64,000 bases of DNA from positions 62,001-126,000 of the forward strand of contig NZ_JAHXRL010000008.1 in NCBI RefSeq assembly GCF_019392245.1, given 5' to 3'. The DNA is from Sulfitobacter sp. CW3. GTDB lineage: Bacteria; Pseudomonadota; Alphaproteobacteria; Rhodobacterales; Rhodobacteraceae. The position numbers and the translations under genes are program-made. Numbering within the stretch: position 1 is the first letter of the stretch; the number at the start of each line of letters is the position of its first letter. Below, piece after piece: positions 35,389 to 45,538 of the stretch. The notes beneath the pieces were generated by a model that was given only the letters and a program-made list of their open reading frames with translations, searched no databases and was not told where the DNA came from.

Positions 35389-37702
35389 TAAATTGCTTTC
35401 ACGCCTCACTAATTCCGCCAAACCGGCCCATCTTAGCCGTCGTGGTTTCCTTGTGTCGATGACTGCCGCGGGCGTTGCATTCGGGTTCCCCCGCGCGTCG
35501 CTTGCCGCGATGGACCCTGCCGCCTCTGACGGTGTGCCGGTCACGCCCACAGGCGACACGTTCGAGCCGACCTTGTGGTACTGGATCGACAGCGAAGGCA
35601 AGGTAAACGTCAACATCACCCGCGCCGAGATGGGTCAGCACGTCGGCACCGCCATCGCGCGTATCCTCGCGGACGAGCTTGAGGTCGCATGGGAAGACGT
35701 CAACATCACCCATGTGGATACGGCTGAAAAATGGGGCACCATGGTCACGGGCGGCAGTTGGTCAATCTGGCAAAGCTGGCCGGTTTACCGCCAAGCCGGG
35801 GCCGCGGGACGCGTCGCACTGATCGAAGCTGCCGCTGAAAAATGGGGCGTCGATGCAAGTGCGTGCCAAGCGCGCGACGGGTCTGTCACCGATGGCACAA
35901 ACACCATCACCTATGCAGAGCTGGTCAGCGCTGGTTTGACCCGCAGCTTTACCGAGGACGAGCTAAAGGCGTTGCCGCTCAAGCCGCATTCCGAACTGCG
36001 TCTGGTCGGCAAGGATGTAACCGCGCTGGACATCGGGACCAAGACCAACGGTCAGGCAATCTATGGTCTGGACGCCAAGGTTGACGGGATGGTTTACGGT
36101 GTCCCGCTGTTGCCGCCCACCCGTCTGGGATCGTCGGTTACATCCGTTGATGACAGTGCGGCCAAGGATGTCAAAGGCTACCTGCAAACGCTGACGCTGG
36201 ATGATCCATCGGGCACCGTGCCGGGCTGGGTCGTTGTGTTGGGTGAAACGCTGATGGCGGCCAAATGGGCGTCGCAGGCGATCACGGTTGAATGGGCCGC
36301 TGGCGAAACCGCTAACGTATCCGAGGCCGATATCAACGCGCGGTCCCGCGAATTGATCGACGATGCATCCACCGGGGCCATTCTGCACACCGAAACGCCT
36401 GATACCAGTGCCGCCTTTGACGGCGCGGCAAATGTGATCGAGGCTGAATATACGACGCAGACCGTGCTGCATTTCCAGCTTGAGCCGGTGAACGCGACGG
36501 CCTTTCAGAACCAAGACGGCATTTGGGAAATCCATACGGGCAACCAATGGCAATCGCTTATTCTGCCCACGCTGTCGGCTGCATTGGATGCGCCTGCCGA
36601 CAAAATCGTGATGCGCACCTATATGTTGGGCGGCGGTTTTGGCCGACGTCTGAACGGGGATTATACAGTGCCAGCGGCGCTTGCGTCTAAGGCGCTTGGC
36701 GGCAAACCGGTGAAACTGGTGTTCTTCCGCGAGGATGACGCCCAGTTCGACAGCCCCCGTTCGCCCAGCGTTCAGAAACTGCGCATGGCCTTTGACGGTG
36801 ATCAACAGGTCGTCGGCATGGAACATCACGCCGCGGCGGGCTGGCCCACTGGTGTCATGGTACCGTCATTTATGCCCAAGGGCGTGAACGGTGAACCCTA
36901 TGATCCCTTTGCCATTGATGGTGCGGATCATTGGTATTCGGTGGGCGCGCACAAGGTGCGGGCAATCTCGAACGATCTGGCCAACCAGACCTTCCGCCCC
37001 GGTTGGCTGCGGTCTGTCGGGCCGGGCTGGACCAACTTTGCCGTAGAAAGCTTTATGGACGAGGCGGCCCACCAGATCAAAGCCGACCCGTTGGCGTTCC
37101 GTCTTCAGCACCTCAAGGCCCAAGGGTATAACGCAGGGTCTGCCCCTAACGCTGTGGGCGGCGCATCACGTCAGGCGGCTGTCTTGCAAAAGGTCGCCGA
37201 AATGTCCGGCTATGGGTCAACCGATCTGCCTGCGGATACCGCGATCGGGATTGCGACCACGTTTGGCCAGTCGCGCAGCATGCCAACATGGACCGCAGGT
37301 GCCGTAAAGCTGCACATCGACCGCGCAACCGGCGAGATTGACGTGCAGAAGATGTGGCTGGCGTTTGATTGCGGAACGGTCGTCGACCCTGATAGCGCAC
37401 GCGCCCAATGCGAGGGTGCAGCGCTGTGGGGCCTGTCGATGGCGCTGTACGAAGGGACATTGTTTGAAGACGGCAATGTCGTCGACCGCAACCTTGGCAC
37501 CTATACGCCGCTGCGCATGATCGACACGCCAGACATGGAAATCGCATTCGTTGACAGCACCGAAGTGCCTGTTGGCCTAGGTGAACCCGGCACGACGGTA
37601 ATTGCCCCCGCGATTGCCAATGCGATCTACAATGCGGTTGGTGCACGTATGCGCCAGTTGCCGATCCGCCCGGACGACATTCTGGCCGCGATCAAGGCAT
37701 AA
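35381..37702 (+). CDS. Molybdopterin-binding large subunit (IorB-like), Tat-exported
   Basis: The 773-residue protein has a twin-arginine signal ([18 protein letters not shown]) and the xanthine oxidase-family molybdenum domain. [16 protein letters not shown] binds the cofactor, and [18 protein letters not shown] near the C-terminus holds the catalytic Glu. Relatives (isoquinoline oxidoreductase, membrane-bound aldehyde dehydrogenase of AldFGH type) hydroxylate N-heterocycles or oxidise aldehydes. With the 2Fe-2S and cytochrome subunits it makes a complete periplasmic enzyme. No XdhC/MocA maturation gene is adjacent. The substrate is unknown. Confidence 0.92.
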   Translation: MGNKLLSRLTNSAKPAHLSRRGFLVSMTAAGVAFGFPRASLAAMDPAASDGVPVTPTGDTFEPTLWYWIDSEGKVNVNITRAEMGQHVGTAIARILADELEVAWEDVNITHVDTAEKWGTMVTGGSWSIWQSWPVYRQAGAAGRVALIEAAAEKWGVDASACQARDGSVTDGTNTITYAELVSAGLTRSFTEDELKALPLKPHSELRLVGKDVTALDIGTKTNGQAIYGLDAKVDGMVYGVPLLPPTRLGSSVTSVDDSAAKDVKGYLQTLTLDDPSGTVPGWVVVLGETLMAAKWASQAITVEWAAGETANVSEADINARSRELIDDASTGAILHTETPDTSAAFDGAANVIEAEYTTQTVLHFQLEPVNATAFQNQDGIWEIHTGNQWQSLILPTLSAALDAPADKIVMRTYMLGGGFGRRLNGDYTVPAALASKALGGKPVKLVFFREDDAQFDSPRSPSVQKLRMAFDGDQQVVGMEHHAAAGWPTGVMVPSFMPKGVNGEPYDPFAIDGADHWYSVGAHKVRAISNDLANQTFRPGWLRSVGPGWTNFAVESFMDEAAHQIKADPLAFRLQHLKAQGYNAGSAPNAVGGASRQAAVLQKVAEMSGYGSTDLPADTAIGIATTFGQSRSMPTWTAGAVKLHIDRATGEIDVQKMWLAFDCGTVVDPDSARAQCEGAALWGLSMALYEGTLFEDGNVVDRNLGTYTPLRMIDTPDMEIAFVDSTEVPVGLGEPGTTVIAPAIANAIYNAVGARMRQLPIRPDDILAAIKA

Positions 37703-37711
37703 ATCTCACTC

Positions 37712-37735
37712 AGGTGTCCGGGCAACCGGGCACCT
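37712..37735 (+). terminator. Stem-loop after the molybdenum enzyme operon
   Basis: AGGTGTCCGG, loop GCAA and CCGGGCACCT form a 10-bp stem with one G-T pair, 9 bases after the stop. There is no T-tract. Confidence 0.5.
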
Positions 37736-37949
37736 GCACCCTGCGGTGCCGTCCACGGCCAGAGTTGCCCCAGTTGCGCGGCCCCTAGCATCGCAAAGGA
37801 TATCGGCAGCCCTTTAGACCACGCAAATGGTCGACTTTTGTTCAGAACAACCTACTTTTCTTTACAGCCCGCTGCCCCCATAAGGCACCAGCCCATTCGG
37901 CGGGCGCGGCACACCATGTGTGATCAATCGGTCTGAAAAGAGAGTAACT

Positions 37950-40391
37950 ATGAAGAACCTTTCCAATACAGCTGCCACGCCCGGCAAAATATTCCTGCTT
38001 ATTGCGGCGGCTGTTATGTTCAGTCTGTTCACACTTTTGCCCGTCTCGACACAGGCGCAATCGCTGTTCCCCGGTGCCGGGGGATCCACCGCAAGTGACA
38101 CAAGTTCAGATGCCGCAGCCGAGGGTGATCAAACCCCGTTGGCGACGCTGCTTGAGGTTCTGAAAGACGATGACGCCCGCGCCGAACTGATCGCCGATCT
38201 GGAGCGAACAGTCGCGCCGCAAAACGAAGACGCGCAAGCGACTGGCGATGAAACCAGCCCGGCCACCACTGGCAAGGAAGACATGTCTATTGTCGGCCAG
38301 ATCGCAGCAACGACCCAACATTTCGTCGAAACCTCTGCCGCCACGGTGACCACGTTTTGGGCATCCCTCACCGGCGGCGTCACAGGCGGCGAGGGTGTCC
38401 TGTCGGGCCTAAGCGGAACCGAGCTGTCTGTACTGCTGGACGCACTTCCGGGCCTGTTGGCGGTGATCGTGATCACCTTCACCATCTTCTTGGTACTGCG
38501 CTATTTTGCCCGCAACCGTTATGCACGGATGGGCGAAAAGGCCGAAAATGTCGGTATTTTCCGGTCGATAGCACTGTTCGTCCGGTCAAACCTTCTTGAT
38601 GCGTTGATCGTCATTGTGGCATGGGCTGCGGGGTATTTGATCACCCTCTTTGCCGTCGGAGAAGCCGGAGAGATCGGCATCAGGCAATCCCTGTACCTGA
38701 ACGCATTCTTGCTGGTCGAAATGACCAAAGTCGTGATCCGCGCGTTCCTTTCGCCTGCTACATCCGGCTTGCGCATTGTCCCGGTCAGCGATTTCGCAGC
38801 GCGGGCTTTGAACCGCTACCTCAACATTGTGGTGAGCGTGCTGGGCTATGGCCAACTGCTGATCGTACCGATCATCAACCAAAACATAAATGCCGCCGCT
38901 GCATCTGGCGTATCTGCGCTGCTGTCGGTGATTGTGCTGCTATATTTGGTCTATGTCGTGCTGCGCCGTCGCAAGGACGTGGCCCGCTGGTTGCAAGATG
39001 ACACTGCGCCAGAACTGTCCGGCAGCGCGGCTGATCCAGCCCCCGTACAAGAACGCAAAGACAGCGTGGCCATGCGGGTTTTACGCGCGCTGGCCGGGGT
39101 CTGGCACTGGGTGGTGTTGGGATATATCGCCGCGATGTTCATCGTTGTGATGACCCAATCTGGCGACGTCACCTGGAACGCCATCGAAGGATCGGGCAAA
39201 GTTCTGGCCGCGATCATCGTTGCCGCGCTGTTGTCTGGTGTGCTGACCCGTGCGGTTCACCGTGGCATTTCACTGCCACAAGATATCAATGAAAAGCTGC
39301 CTCTGCTGGAACGTCGGATCAACGCCTTTGTTCCACGGGCGTTCAGCGCATTGCGGTTGATCCTTTTGATCTGCGTGCTGATGTTCGCGCTGGACGTGAT
39401 CGGAATGATCGACATGAAAGGCTGGCTGGAAAGCAAGTTCGGCCTGGCGGTTACAACGGCGCTGGTCTCGGTCGGGGTAATCCTGACCGTTGCTTTTGGC
39501 ATCTGGTTGGCCCTGACATCCTTTGTCGACTATAAACTGAACCCTGAATACGGGGCGGTGCCGACGTCCCGCGAGACGACATTGTGGGGCCTGATGCGCA
39601 ATGCCGCAACGATTGCATTGGCGGTGCTGACGTTGATGTTCGTGCTAAGCGAAATTGGCCTGGATATCGGCCCGCTGCTGGCGTCGGCCGGGGTGTTGGG
39701 TCTGGCGATCGGTTTTGGTGCGCAAAAGATGGTCCAAGACATTATCACCGGCATTTTCATCCAGTTTGAAAACGTCATCAACGTCGGTGACGTGATTACA
39801 GTGGGCGGCACCACTGGGACGGTCGAAAAGCTGTCTGTGCGGTCGGTATCCCTGCGCGACGTCCAAGGCGCGTTCCACATGATCCCGTTTTCGACGGTGG
39901 ATATGGTCAGCAATTACATGCGCGGGTTTGCCTATACTGTGACCGACATGGGCATCGCGTACCGCGAGAATATCGAAGAGGCCAAGCAAGCCATGTTCGA
40001 GGCCTTTGATCGGATGATGAAAAACGAGCCCGAGATTGCAGATGAAATCATCAGCGAACTGGAATGGTTCGGAGTGCAATCCTTGGGCGACAGCGCCGTT
40101 GTTCTGCGGACGCGGATGAAGACCAAACCCGGCAAACAATGGGGCATTGGCCGGATGTTCAACGGCTATCTCAAGATGGTGTTCGACGAGCGCGGCATTG
40201 AAATTCCGTTCCCGCAACAAACCATCTGGCTGGGCGAAAACAAGGACGGCACCACGCAGCCGTTCAAGATCGAAGGCCCCAAGAAAACCGAAACGTCACC
40301 CGCCCAAAAGAGCGAGACCAAGCAGATCAAACGGGACGACGTGCCCGACAGTGATGATGCGGATGATGCAGAGGGCAGCGCAGACCGCTAA
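37950..40391 (+). CDS. Large MscS-type mechanosensitive channel
   Basis: The protein of about 813 residues has a signal or first helix, an extra periplasmic segment, about ten membrane helices and a C-terminal MscS core. The pore helix and gating region read ASAGVLGLAIGFGAQKMVQD. The beta domain follows (FENVINVGDVITVGGTTGTV, then SLRDVQGAFHMIPFSTVDMV). The acidic C-terminus (DVPDSDDADDAEGSADR) is unstructured. It is the long YnaI/MscK-like type that opens on membrane tension. The ATG at 37950 has AGAG upstream and gives a typical start. A strong terminator follows. Confidence 0.92.
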   Translation: MKNLSNTAATPGKIFLLIAAAVMFSLFTLLPVSTQAQSLFPGAGGSTASDTSSDAAAEGDQTPLATLLEVLKDDDARAELIADLERTVAPQNEDAQATGDETSPATTGKEDMSIVGQIAATTQHFVETSAATVTTFWASLTGGVTGGEGVLSGLSGTELSVLLDALPGLLAVIVITFTIFLVLRYFARNRYARMGEKAENVGIFRSIALFVRSNLLDALIVIVAWAAGYLITLFAVGEAGEIGIRQSLYLNAFLLVEMTKVVIRAFLSPATSGLRIVPVSDFAARALNRYLNIVVSVLGYGQLLIVPIINQNINAAAASGVSALLSVIVLLYLVYVVLRRRKDVARWLQDDTAPELSGSAADPAPVQERKDSVAMRVLRALAGVWHWVVLGYIAAMFIVVMTQSGDVTWNAIEGSGKVLAAIIVAALLSGVLTRAVHRGISLPQDINEKLPLLERRINAFVPRAFSALRLILLICVLMFALDVIGMIDMKGWLESKFGLAVTTALVSVGVILTVAFGIWLALTSFVDYKLNPEYGAVPTSRETTLWGLMRNAATIALAVLTLMFVLSEIGLDIGPLLASAGVLGLAIGFGAQKMVQDIITGIFIQFENVINVGDVITVGGTTGTVEKLSVRSVSLRDVQGAFHMIPFSTVDMVSNYMRGFAYTVTDMGIAYRENIEEAKQAMFEAFDRMMKNEPEIADEIISELEWFGVQSLGDSAVVLRTRMKTKPGKQWGIGRMFNGYLKMVFDERGIEIPFPQQTIWLGENKDGTTQPFKIEGPKKTETSPAQKSETKQIKRDDVPDSDDADDAEGSADR

Positions 40392-40407
40392 CCCCGCGCG
40401 GCAGACA

Positions 40408-40446
40408 AAAAAGCCCCCCGCTTCACATCGAGGCGGGGGGCTTTTT
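40408..40446. terminator. Strong bidirectional terminator
   Basis: AAAAAGCCCCCCGC, an 11-base loop and GCGGGGGGCTTTTT separate the convergent channel and ThDP-enzyme genes. Both strands end in a T-tract. Confidence 0.93.
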
Positions 40447-40465
40447 CTTGCTCAGTTATGATCGA

Positions 40466-42034
40466 TTAAAGGACGGCTTCGATCAAATACGGGCCTTTGG
40501 TTGCCAGCCCGGTTTCAATCGCCAGCTCCAGTGCCTCGCAATCGGTGACCTGCGTCGCCTCGACCCCCATCGACTGCGCCATCTCGACAAATTTCAGCGT
40601 CGGTTGATCCAAAGACAGCATATCCATCGCTTTGGGGCCTGCATTGGTGACACCCACATTCGTCAACTCTCCGCGCAGGATTTTGTAAACGCGGTTGGCG
40701 AAAATGACGATCGTCACGTCCAGCTGTTCGCGCGCCATCGTCCACAATGCCTGAATGGTATACATCGCGCTGCCGTCTCCGACCAAGGCCAAGACCTTGC
40801 GATCTGGGCAGGCCACCGCTGCGCCGATTGCGACAGGCAAGCCATAGCCGATGGAACCGCCGCAGTTGTTCAGCCAGGTGTGTTTCGGCGCACCTGCCGT
40901 GACAGGAAAAAAGGCGCGGCCCGTGGTAATCGCCTCGTCTACGACGATAGCGTTTTCAGGTGTCACGCGGCCCAGAACCGATGCGATGCCGTCAGGGTCC
41001 AGCGGGCCCGTTGGTTTATCCGGTACAACGGATTGGGCGATCTTCGCGGGTGCGGTATCTTGCGCATCTGCGCCCTTGCACAGTGCATCCAGCGCGCCCG
41101 TGATGTCTTGGGATGTCTGGCACAGCTCGATGATGTCAGTGCCCGGTGCGGTCAGGATCGCAGGTTTGCCGGGATAGGCGAAGAACCCGATAGGTGCGCG
41201 GGCACCGACAAGAACGATGCGTTTGAACGGGGCAAGCGCCTCGAGCGCCTGATCAATAGGATAGGGGACGCGGTTTATAATGACCCGCCCTGCCCCGCGC
41301 TCAAGCTTGGAGTTCGCCCATTCGCACAGCAGTTTGCAGCCGGTTTTCGCGGCAATGCGCCCAGCTGTCTCCAGTGTTGCTTCGTCAAGCGCGGCACCGC
41401 CCAAAAGCAGCAGGCTGTCAGGGCCGGCCAACGCCGCGATGGCGTTTTCCAGTGCGTCGTGGTCATAGCTGGGCCGTGGGTTCGCTGGGATTGCTTCGGC
41501 CACTTGGCCGCCGTCATTCCACGCCGTGTCACTGGGCAGCATCAGCGTGGCCACCTGCCCCGGTGCCACATTGGCCGCATGCACGGCCTTTGCCGCATCT
41601 GCGCCTACGTCAGTGGCCGATAGCGATGTGTGCACCCAATGCGATACCGGTCTTGCGATGCCTTCGATGTCTGACGTTAGCGGCGCGTCGAGTTCAATAT
41701 GGCTGACCGCGTGTTCGCCGACAATGTTCACCACGCCTGAACCGGCCTTTTTGGCGTTGTGCAGGTTCGATAACCCGTTGGCGAGACCCGGCCCAAGATG
41801 CAGCAACGTGCAGGCCGGTTTGCCAGCCATGCGGAAATACCCGTCGGCAGCACCTGTGGCGACATCCTCTTGCAGCACAAGGATCGACCGCATGCCGGGC
41901 ACATGGTCAAGGGCCGCAACAAAGTGCATCTCGGAGGTGCCGGGGTTGGTAAAACACGTATCCAGCCCACTATCGAGCAGGGTTTTCACAAGGCTTTCAG
42001 CACCGTTCATTGGCGTATCGTCTGGAGTACTCAC
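40466..42034 (-). CDS. Thiamine diphosphate-dependent enzyme (acetolactate synthase-like)
   Basis: The protein of about 522 residues has the three ThDP domains. The N-terminal Pyr domain has the catalytic Glu in VLQEDVATGAADGY. A central domain follows, and the C-terminal PP domain has the cofactor motif GDGSAMYTIQALWTM... ending FANRVYK. This group is often annotated 'acetolactate synthase large subunit', but no regulatory subunit gene is here, and benzoylformate decarboxylase-type activity is also possible. The GTG at 42034, with AAGGAA at 6 bases, is preferred over an upstream ATG that would overlap the ligase gene. It is cotranscribed with the acyl-CoA synthetase (16 bp gap). Confidence 0.87.
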   Translation of the reverse strand: MSTPDDTPMNGAESLVKTLLDSGLDTCFTNPGTSEMHFVAALDHVPGMRSILVLQEDVATGAADGYFRMAGKPACTLLHLGPGLANGLSNLHNAKKAGSGVVNIVGEHAVSHIELDAPLTSDIEGIARPVSHWVHTSLSATDVGADAAKAVHAANVAPGQVATLMLPSDTAWNDGGQVAEAIPANPRPSYDHDALENAIAALAGPDSLLLLGGAALDEATLETAGRIAAKTGCKLLCEWANSKLERGAGRVIINRVPYPIDQALEALAPFKRIVLVGARAPIGFFAYPGKPAILTAPGTDIIELCQTSQDITGALDALCKGADAQDTAPAKIAQSVVPDKPTGPLDPDGIASVLGRVTPENAIVVDEAITTGRAFFPVTAGAPKHTWLNNCGGSIGYGLPVAIGAAVACPDRKVLALVGDGSAMYTIQALWTMAREQLDVTIVIFANRVYKILRGELTNVGVTNAGPKAMDMLSLDQPTLKFVEMAQSMGVEATQVTDCEALELAIETGLATKGPYLIEAVL

Positions 42035-42050
42035 GTTAAATTCCTTTGGC

Positions 42051-43619
42051 TCAGGTGTTCGCATTTTCCCAAAACGGGATGCGGAGTTCTTTTTTCAGGA
42101 TTTTCCCGATGGAGCTACGCGGCAAGACTTCGCGTGCCTCGACCGCTGACAAGCGCTGGCTTTTGCCCAGCTTTGCGTTGGCATCGGCGCAGATCTGATC
42201 TGCGGTGCGGGATGCCCCGTCGCGCAGAACGACCAAGCCGTATGGCGTCTCGCCCCACGCATCAGACGGCACCCCGATCACGGCGGCATCGGTCACGTCG
42301 TGGTCAGCCAGCAGCACCAGTTCAAGGTCATCCGCATAGATGTTCAAACCACCCGAAATGATCATGTCTTTCTTCCGGTCTGACAGGATCAGAAACCCAT
42401 CATCGTCAAAGCGGCCCATGTCACCGGAGCGGAAAAACACATTACCCTCGGCATCGCGCCAGATGTAATCGGCGGTCAGATCATCGCGCCCGAAATAGCC
42501 CGCCATCATGGTGGGGCCGCGGCCGCAAATCTCTCCGACCTGACCTTTGGGGACCTCGTTACCTGCCTCGTCGATCAGGCGGATGTCATTGCCGGGGGCC
42601 GGTTGCCCGACCGTATGCAGCTTGTCAGGGTGTTCGGCCGAGTTCAGAACAGTGACACCGCCGCCTTCGGTCAAGCCGTAATATTCCAGCAGTTTTCCGG
42701 GGAAACGGGCAAGCACATCGGCCTTGAGTGCGGCGCGCAACGGTGCCGAGGTTGAAAATTTGACCTTCATGGAAGACAGATCAAAGCTGTCAAAACCGGG
42801 GATATCCATGATGCGTTTATACTGCACCGGCACCAGCATTGTGTGGGTGATCATTTCGCGCTGCACGATCTCAAGGTATCCGCGCGCGTCGAATTTCGGC
42901 ATCAGATAGACCGTCGATCCGCCATAAAGCGTGGGCAGGAACGACACGATTGTGGTGTTTGAATAAAGCGGCGTCGACAACAGCGTGCGCGCGTCGTCAT
43001 CATAGCCGTTGGGCGTCACACGGTCCATCTGCGCAACCCGCATCCCGTGATTGTGCAATATCCCTTTGGGGGTGCCGGTGGTCCCCGACGAATAAATCAA
43101 GTTGAACGCATCCGACATGTCCAGCGCGATGTTGGGGTCGGTATCATCCGCCGCCTCGACGGCTGCCTCGTAAGCATCAAATGCAGCATGGTCGAAATCA
43201 ATCGCAAAGCGGGCGATATCCAGATCGGTTACGAAACCATCCACCAGATCAAGATACTGCTGTGCGACAAAAATCGCCCGCGCGCCGCAATCGATCAGCA
43301 TTTTTTGCAGTGCAGCCGGCGATGCCATTGTCGATAGCGGTGTCACGCAGGCCCCTGCCCGCAAAATACCCATGAACAGTTCAGCATAAGGGATCGAGTT
43401 GGGCGAAATGATCGCGATATTATCGCCCTTCTTCACCCCCATCGACAGGACAAGATTGGCGATTTTATTGATCCGCGTGTTGAACGCACCCCATGTCACC
43501 TGCTGCCCCTCGCAGACCAGCGCCAGCTTGGCAGGATGCGCAAGCGCGTTGGCGCGCACGGCTTCGACAATGGTGTTGGTTGGCATGCTAGTTGGTGTGG
43601 GCGGGTTGATCGTTATCAT
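42051..43619 (-). CDS. Acyl-CoA synthetase (AMP-forming)
   Basis: The 522-residue adenylating enzyme has the P-loop NLIYSSGTTGTPKGILHNHG, the A5 region LEYYGLTEGGG, the hinge DMGRFDDDGFLILSDRKKD and the catalytic Lys in VLPRSSIGKILKKEL near the C-terminus. It converts a carboxylic acid, ATP and CoA to acyl-CoA in the cytoplasm. Chain length or aromatic specificity cannot be read. The downstream ThDP enzyme may make or consume the same 2-oxo or acyl compound. Confidence 0.92.
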   Translation of the reverse strand: MITINPPTPTSMPTNTIVEAVRANALAHPAKLALVCEGQQVTWGAFNTRINKIANLVLSMGVKKGDNIAIISPNSIPYAELFMGILRAGACVTPLSTMASPAALQKMLIDCGARAIFVAQQYLDLVDGFVTDLDIARFAIDFDHAAFDAYEAAVEAADDTDPNIALDMSDAFNLIYSSGTTGTPKGILHNHGMRVAQMDRVTPNGYDDDARTLLSTPLYSNTTIVSFLPTLYGGSTVYLMPKFDARGYLEIVQREMITHTMLVPVQYKRIMDIPGFDSFDLSSMKVKFSTSAPLRAALKADVLARFPGKLLEYYGLTEGGGVTVLNSAEHPDKLHTVGQPAPGNDIRLIDEAGNEVPKGQVGEICGRGPTMMAGYFGRDDLTADYIWRDAEGNVFFRSGDMGRFDDDGFLILSDRKKDMIISGGLNIYADDLELVLLADHDVTDAAVIGVPSDAWGETPYGLVVLRDGASRTADQICADANAKLGKSQRLSAVEAREVLPRSSIGKILKKELRIPFWENANT

Positions 43620-43724
43620 CGGTTATTCCTGACTTGGCTCCTCCGCCGGCTGCGGAACACTGTTTCGCAACCGGCCCTCGAGACCGTTGTAACGATCAGA
43701 AATAAACTTGCAAATGGATGTAAC

Positions 43725-45446
43725 TTACGGTGCAGATTTTTTTAGCGCGTCAAACGCCGCATGCTGGGACAGATACACATTGCCCGTCAGGTCTGCGATG
43801 AAATGATGTTTTTGTAGCCGGTCCATCACAGGGCCTTTGACCTCGGACATGTGCAGCTTGATCCCCATATCCTTGAGGCGGGCATTGATTGCCTCAAGCG
43901 ATTCCAGGGCGCTGAAATCGATCTCGTTGATAGCAGAACACATCAGCACGACATGCTTGATCGCCTTATCACCGGCAAGCCTGTCATAGATGTAATCCTC
44001 AAGAAAACGCGCATTGGCGAAATACAGGCTTTCATCGATGCGCAACGTCAAGATCTCGGGGTCGGTTTCGACGCTGTGGCGGTTGATGTTGCGGAAATGC
44101 TCGGTTCCGGGCACCAACCCGACCTCGGCGATATGCGGTCTGGTGGTTTTGTAGAGGTGCAGAAAGATCGACAGCACCACACCGCAGGTCACACCCAATT
44201 CAACACCACTGCCCAAGGTGACCAACATCGTGGCAAGAACCGCCGCGAAATCCGCTTTGGAATAGCCCCATGATTTCTTGAGGATGCTGAAATCAACCAG
44301 CGTCAGCACCGCCACGATGATGGTTGCAGCAAGCGTTGCCTGCGGCAGGAAAAACACCAGCGGCGTTAGCGCAAGCGCGGCAATGGCCAGACCAACAGCG
44401 GTGAATGCCCCCGCAGCGGGGGTTTCTGCGCCTGCGTCAAAATTCACGACAGATCGGGAAAACCCACCCGTTACCGGAAAACCACCCGTAAACGCCGCGC
44501 CCAAGTTGGCGGTACCCAAACCGATCAGCTCTTGGTCGGGGTCAATGCGCTGTCGCTTTTTCGCGGCCAAGGTCTGTGCAACCGAGATTGATTCAACAAA
44601 CCCGATGACCGAAATCAGGATCGCAGGTAGCAACAGCGCCCCCATCAGATCGAATGAAAAATCAGGCAGCGTTAGCGGAGGCAGGCTTTGCGGTACGGCA
44701 CCCACGATGCGCACACCGTGATCGGACAGACCGAACAGCCAGACAATGACGGTCGTCAGCACGACAGCCGCCACAGGTCCGGCTTTGGTCGCGACATCTG
44801 CCGCCCCTGCGCTGACCCCTTTTGATTTCAAAAACGGCTTGAGCCCCTTGCGGACCCAGAACAGGAACCCCGTCGCCGACACACCGATGATCAACGTGAT
44901 CCAATTCGTCTCACCCAGATGGATCAGGATAGAATGGAGCAACTCGATCAGGTTTTCACCCGACGCGCTGATGCCCAAAATATGTTTGATCTGGCTGGCG
45001 GCAATAATGACACCTGACGCGGTGATAAAGCCTGCGATCACCGGATGGGACAGGAAGTTGGCCAAAAACCCCAGCTTGAACACCCCCATCGCCAGCAAAA
45101 TCGCCCCCGATAGGAACGCCAGCGTCAGGGCGGCAACGGCGTAGCCCATCGTGCCTTGATCGGCGATATTGCCCAAGGCCGCCGCCGTCATCAGCGACAC
45201 GACCGCAACCGGCCCCACGGCCAAGGCGCGGCTGGTTCCGAAAATGGCATAGAGAATGATGGGGACAATCGACGCATAAAGCCCCGCCTCGGGGGGCAAG
45301 CCCGCCAACAACGCATAGGCCAAGGATTGCGGGATCAGCATGATCGTCACGATCACAGCCGCCATCAAATCGTTGGACAGCGCCGTTTTGTTGTAGCTGC
45401 GGCCCCAATCAAGGATTGGCAGATATTTGGTCAGGTTCTGGGGCAT
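43725..45446 (-). CDS. SulP-family anion transporter with STAS domain
   Basis: The 573-residue membrane protein has the SulP signature (AAVIVTIMLIPQSLAYALLA, then GLPPEAGLYASIVP), about 12-14 helices and a cytosolic STAS domain (YFANARFLEDYIYDRLAG, IKHVVLMCSAINEIDFSALE). SulP proteins carry sulfate, bicarbonate or dicarboxylates. The ATG at 45446 is preferred because MPQNLTKYLPILDWG is the conserved start. It is the third gene after the persulfide dioxygenase and the SQR fusion, so moving sulfite or sulfate made by sulfide oxidation is likely, which is inference. Confidence 0.93.
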   Translation of the reverse strand: MPQNLTKYLPILDWGRSYNKTALSNDLMAAVIVTIMLIPQSLAYALLAGLPPEAGLYASIVPIILYAIFGTSRALAVGPVAVVSLMTAAALGNIADQGTMGYAVAALTLAFLSGAILLAMGVFKLGFLANFLSHPVIAGFITASGVIIAASQIKHILGISASGENLIELLHSILIHLGETNWITLIIGVSATGFLFWVRKGLKPFLKSKGVSAGAADVATKAGPVAAVVLTTVIVWLFGLSDHGVRIVGAVPQSLPPLTLPDFSFDLMGALLLPAILISVIGFVESISVAQTLAAKKRQRIDPDQELIGLGTANLGAAFTGGFPVTGGFSRSVVNFDAGAETPAAGAFTAVGLAIAALALTPLVFFLPQATLAATIIVAVLTLVDFSILKKSWGYSKADFAAVLATMLVTLGSGVELGVTCGVVLSIFLHLYKTTRPHIAEVGLVPGTEHFRNINRHSVETDPEILTLRIDESLYFANARFLEDYIYDRLAGDKAIKHVVLMCSAINEIDFSALESLEAINARLKDMGIKLHMSEVKGPVMDRLQKHHFIADLTGNVYLSQHAAFDALKKSAP

Positions 45447-45538
45447 TATCACGCTGGCTTTCGTTATGATGTGGCAGGCGGGGCTAGACACCCCGCCTGT
45501 TAAACTTGTCCCCTGATCGGGGCCTGTCGCGCTTGATA

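Noticed and set aside
40448..41623. Plus-strand ORF of 391 codons
   Set aside because: It is antisense to the ThDP enzyme, whose motifs are clear; its own translation has low-complexity Arg/Gln/Cys composition and no family.
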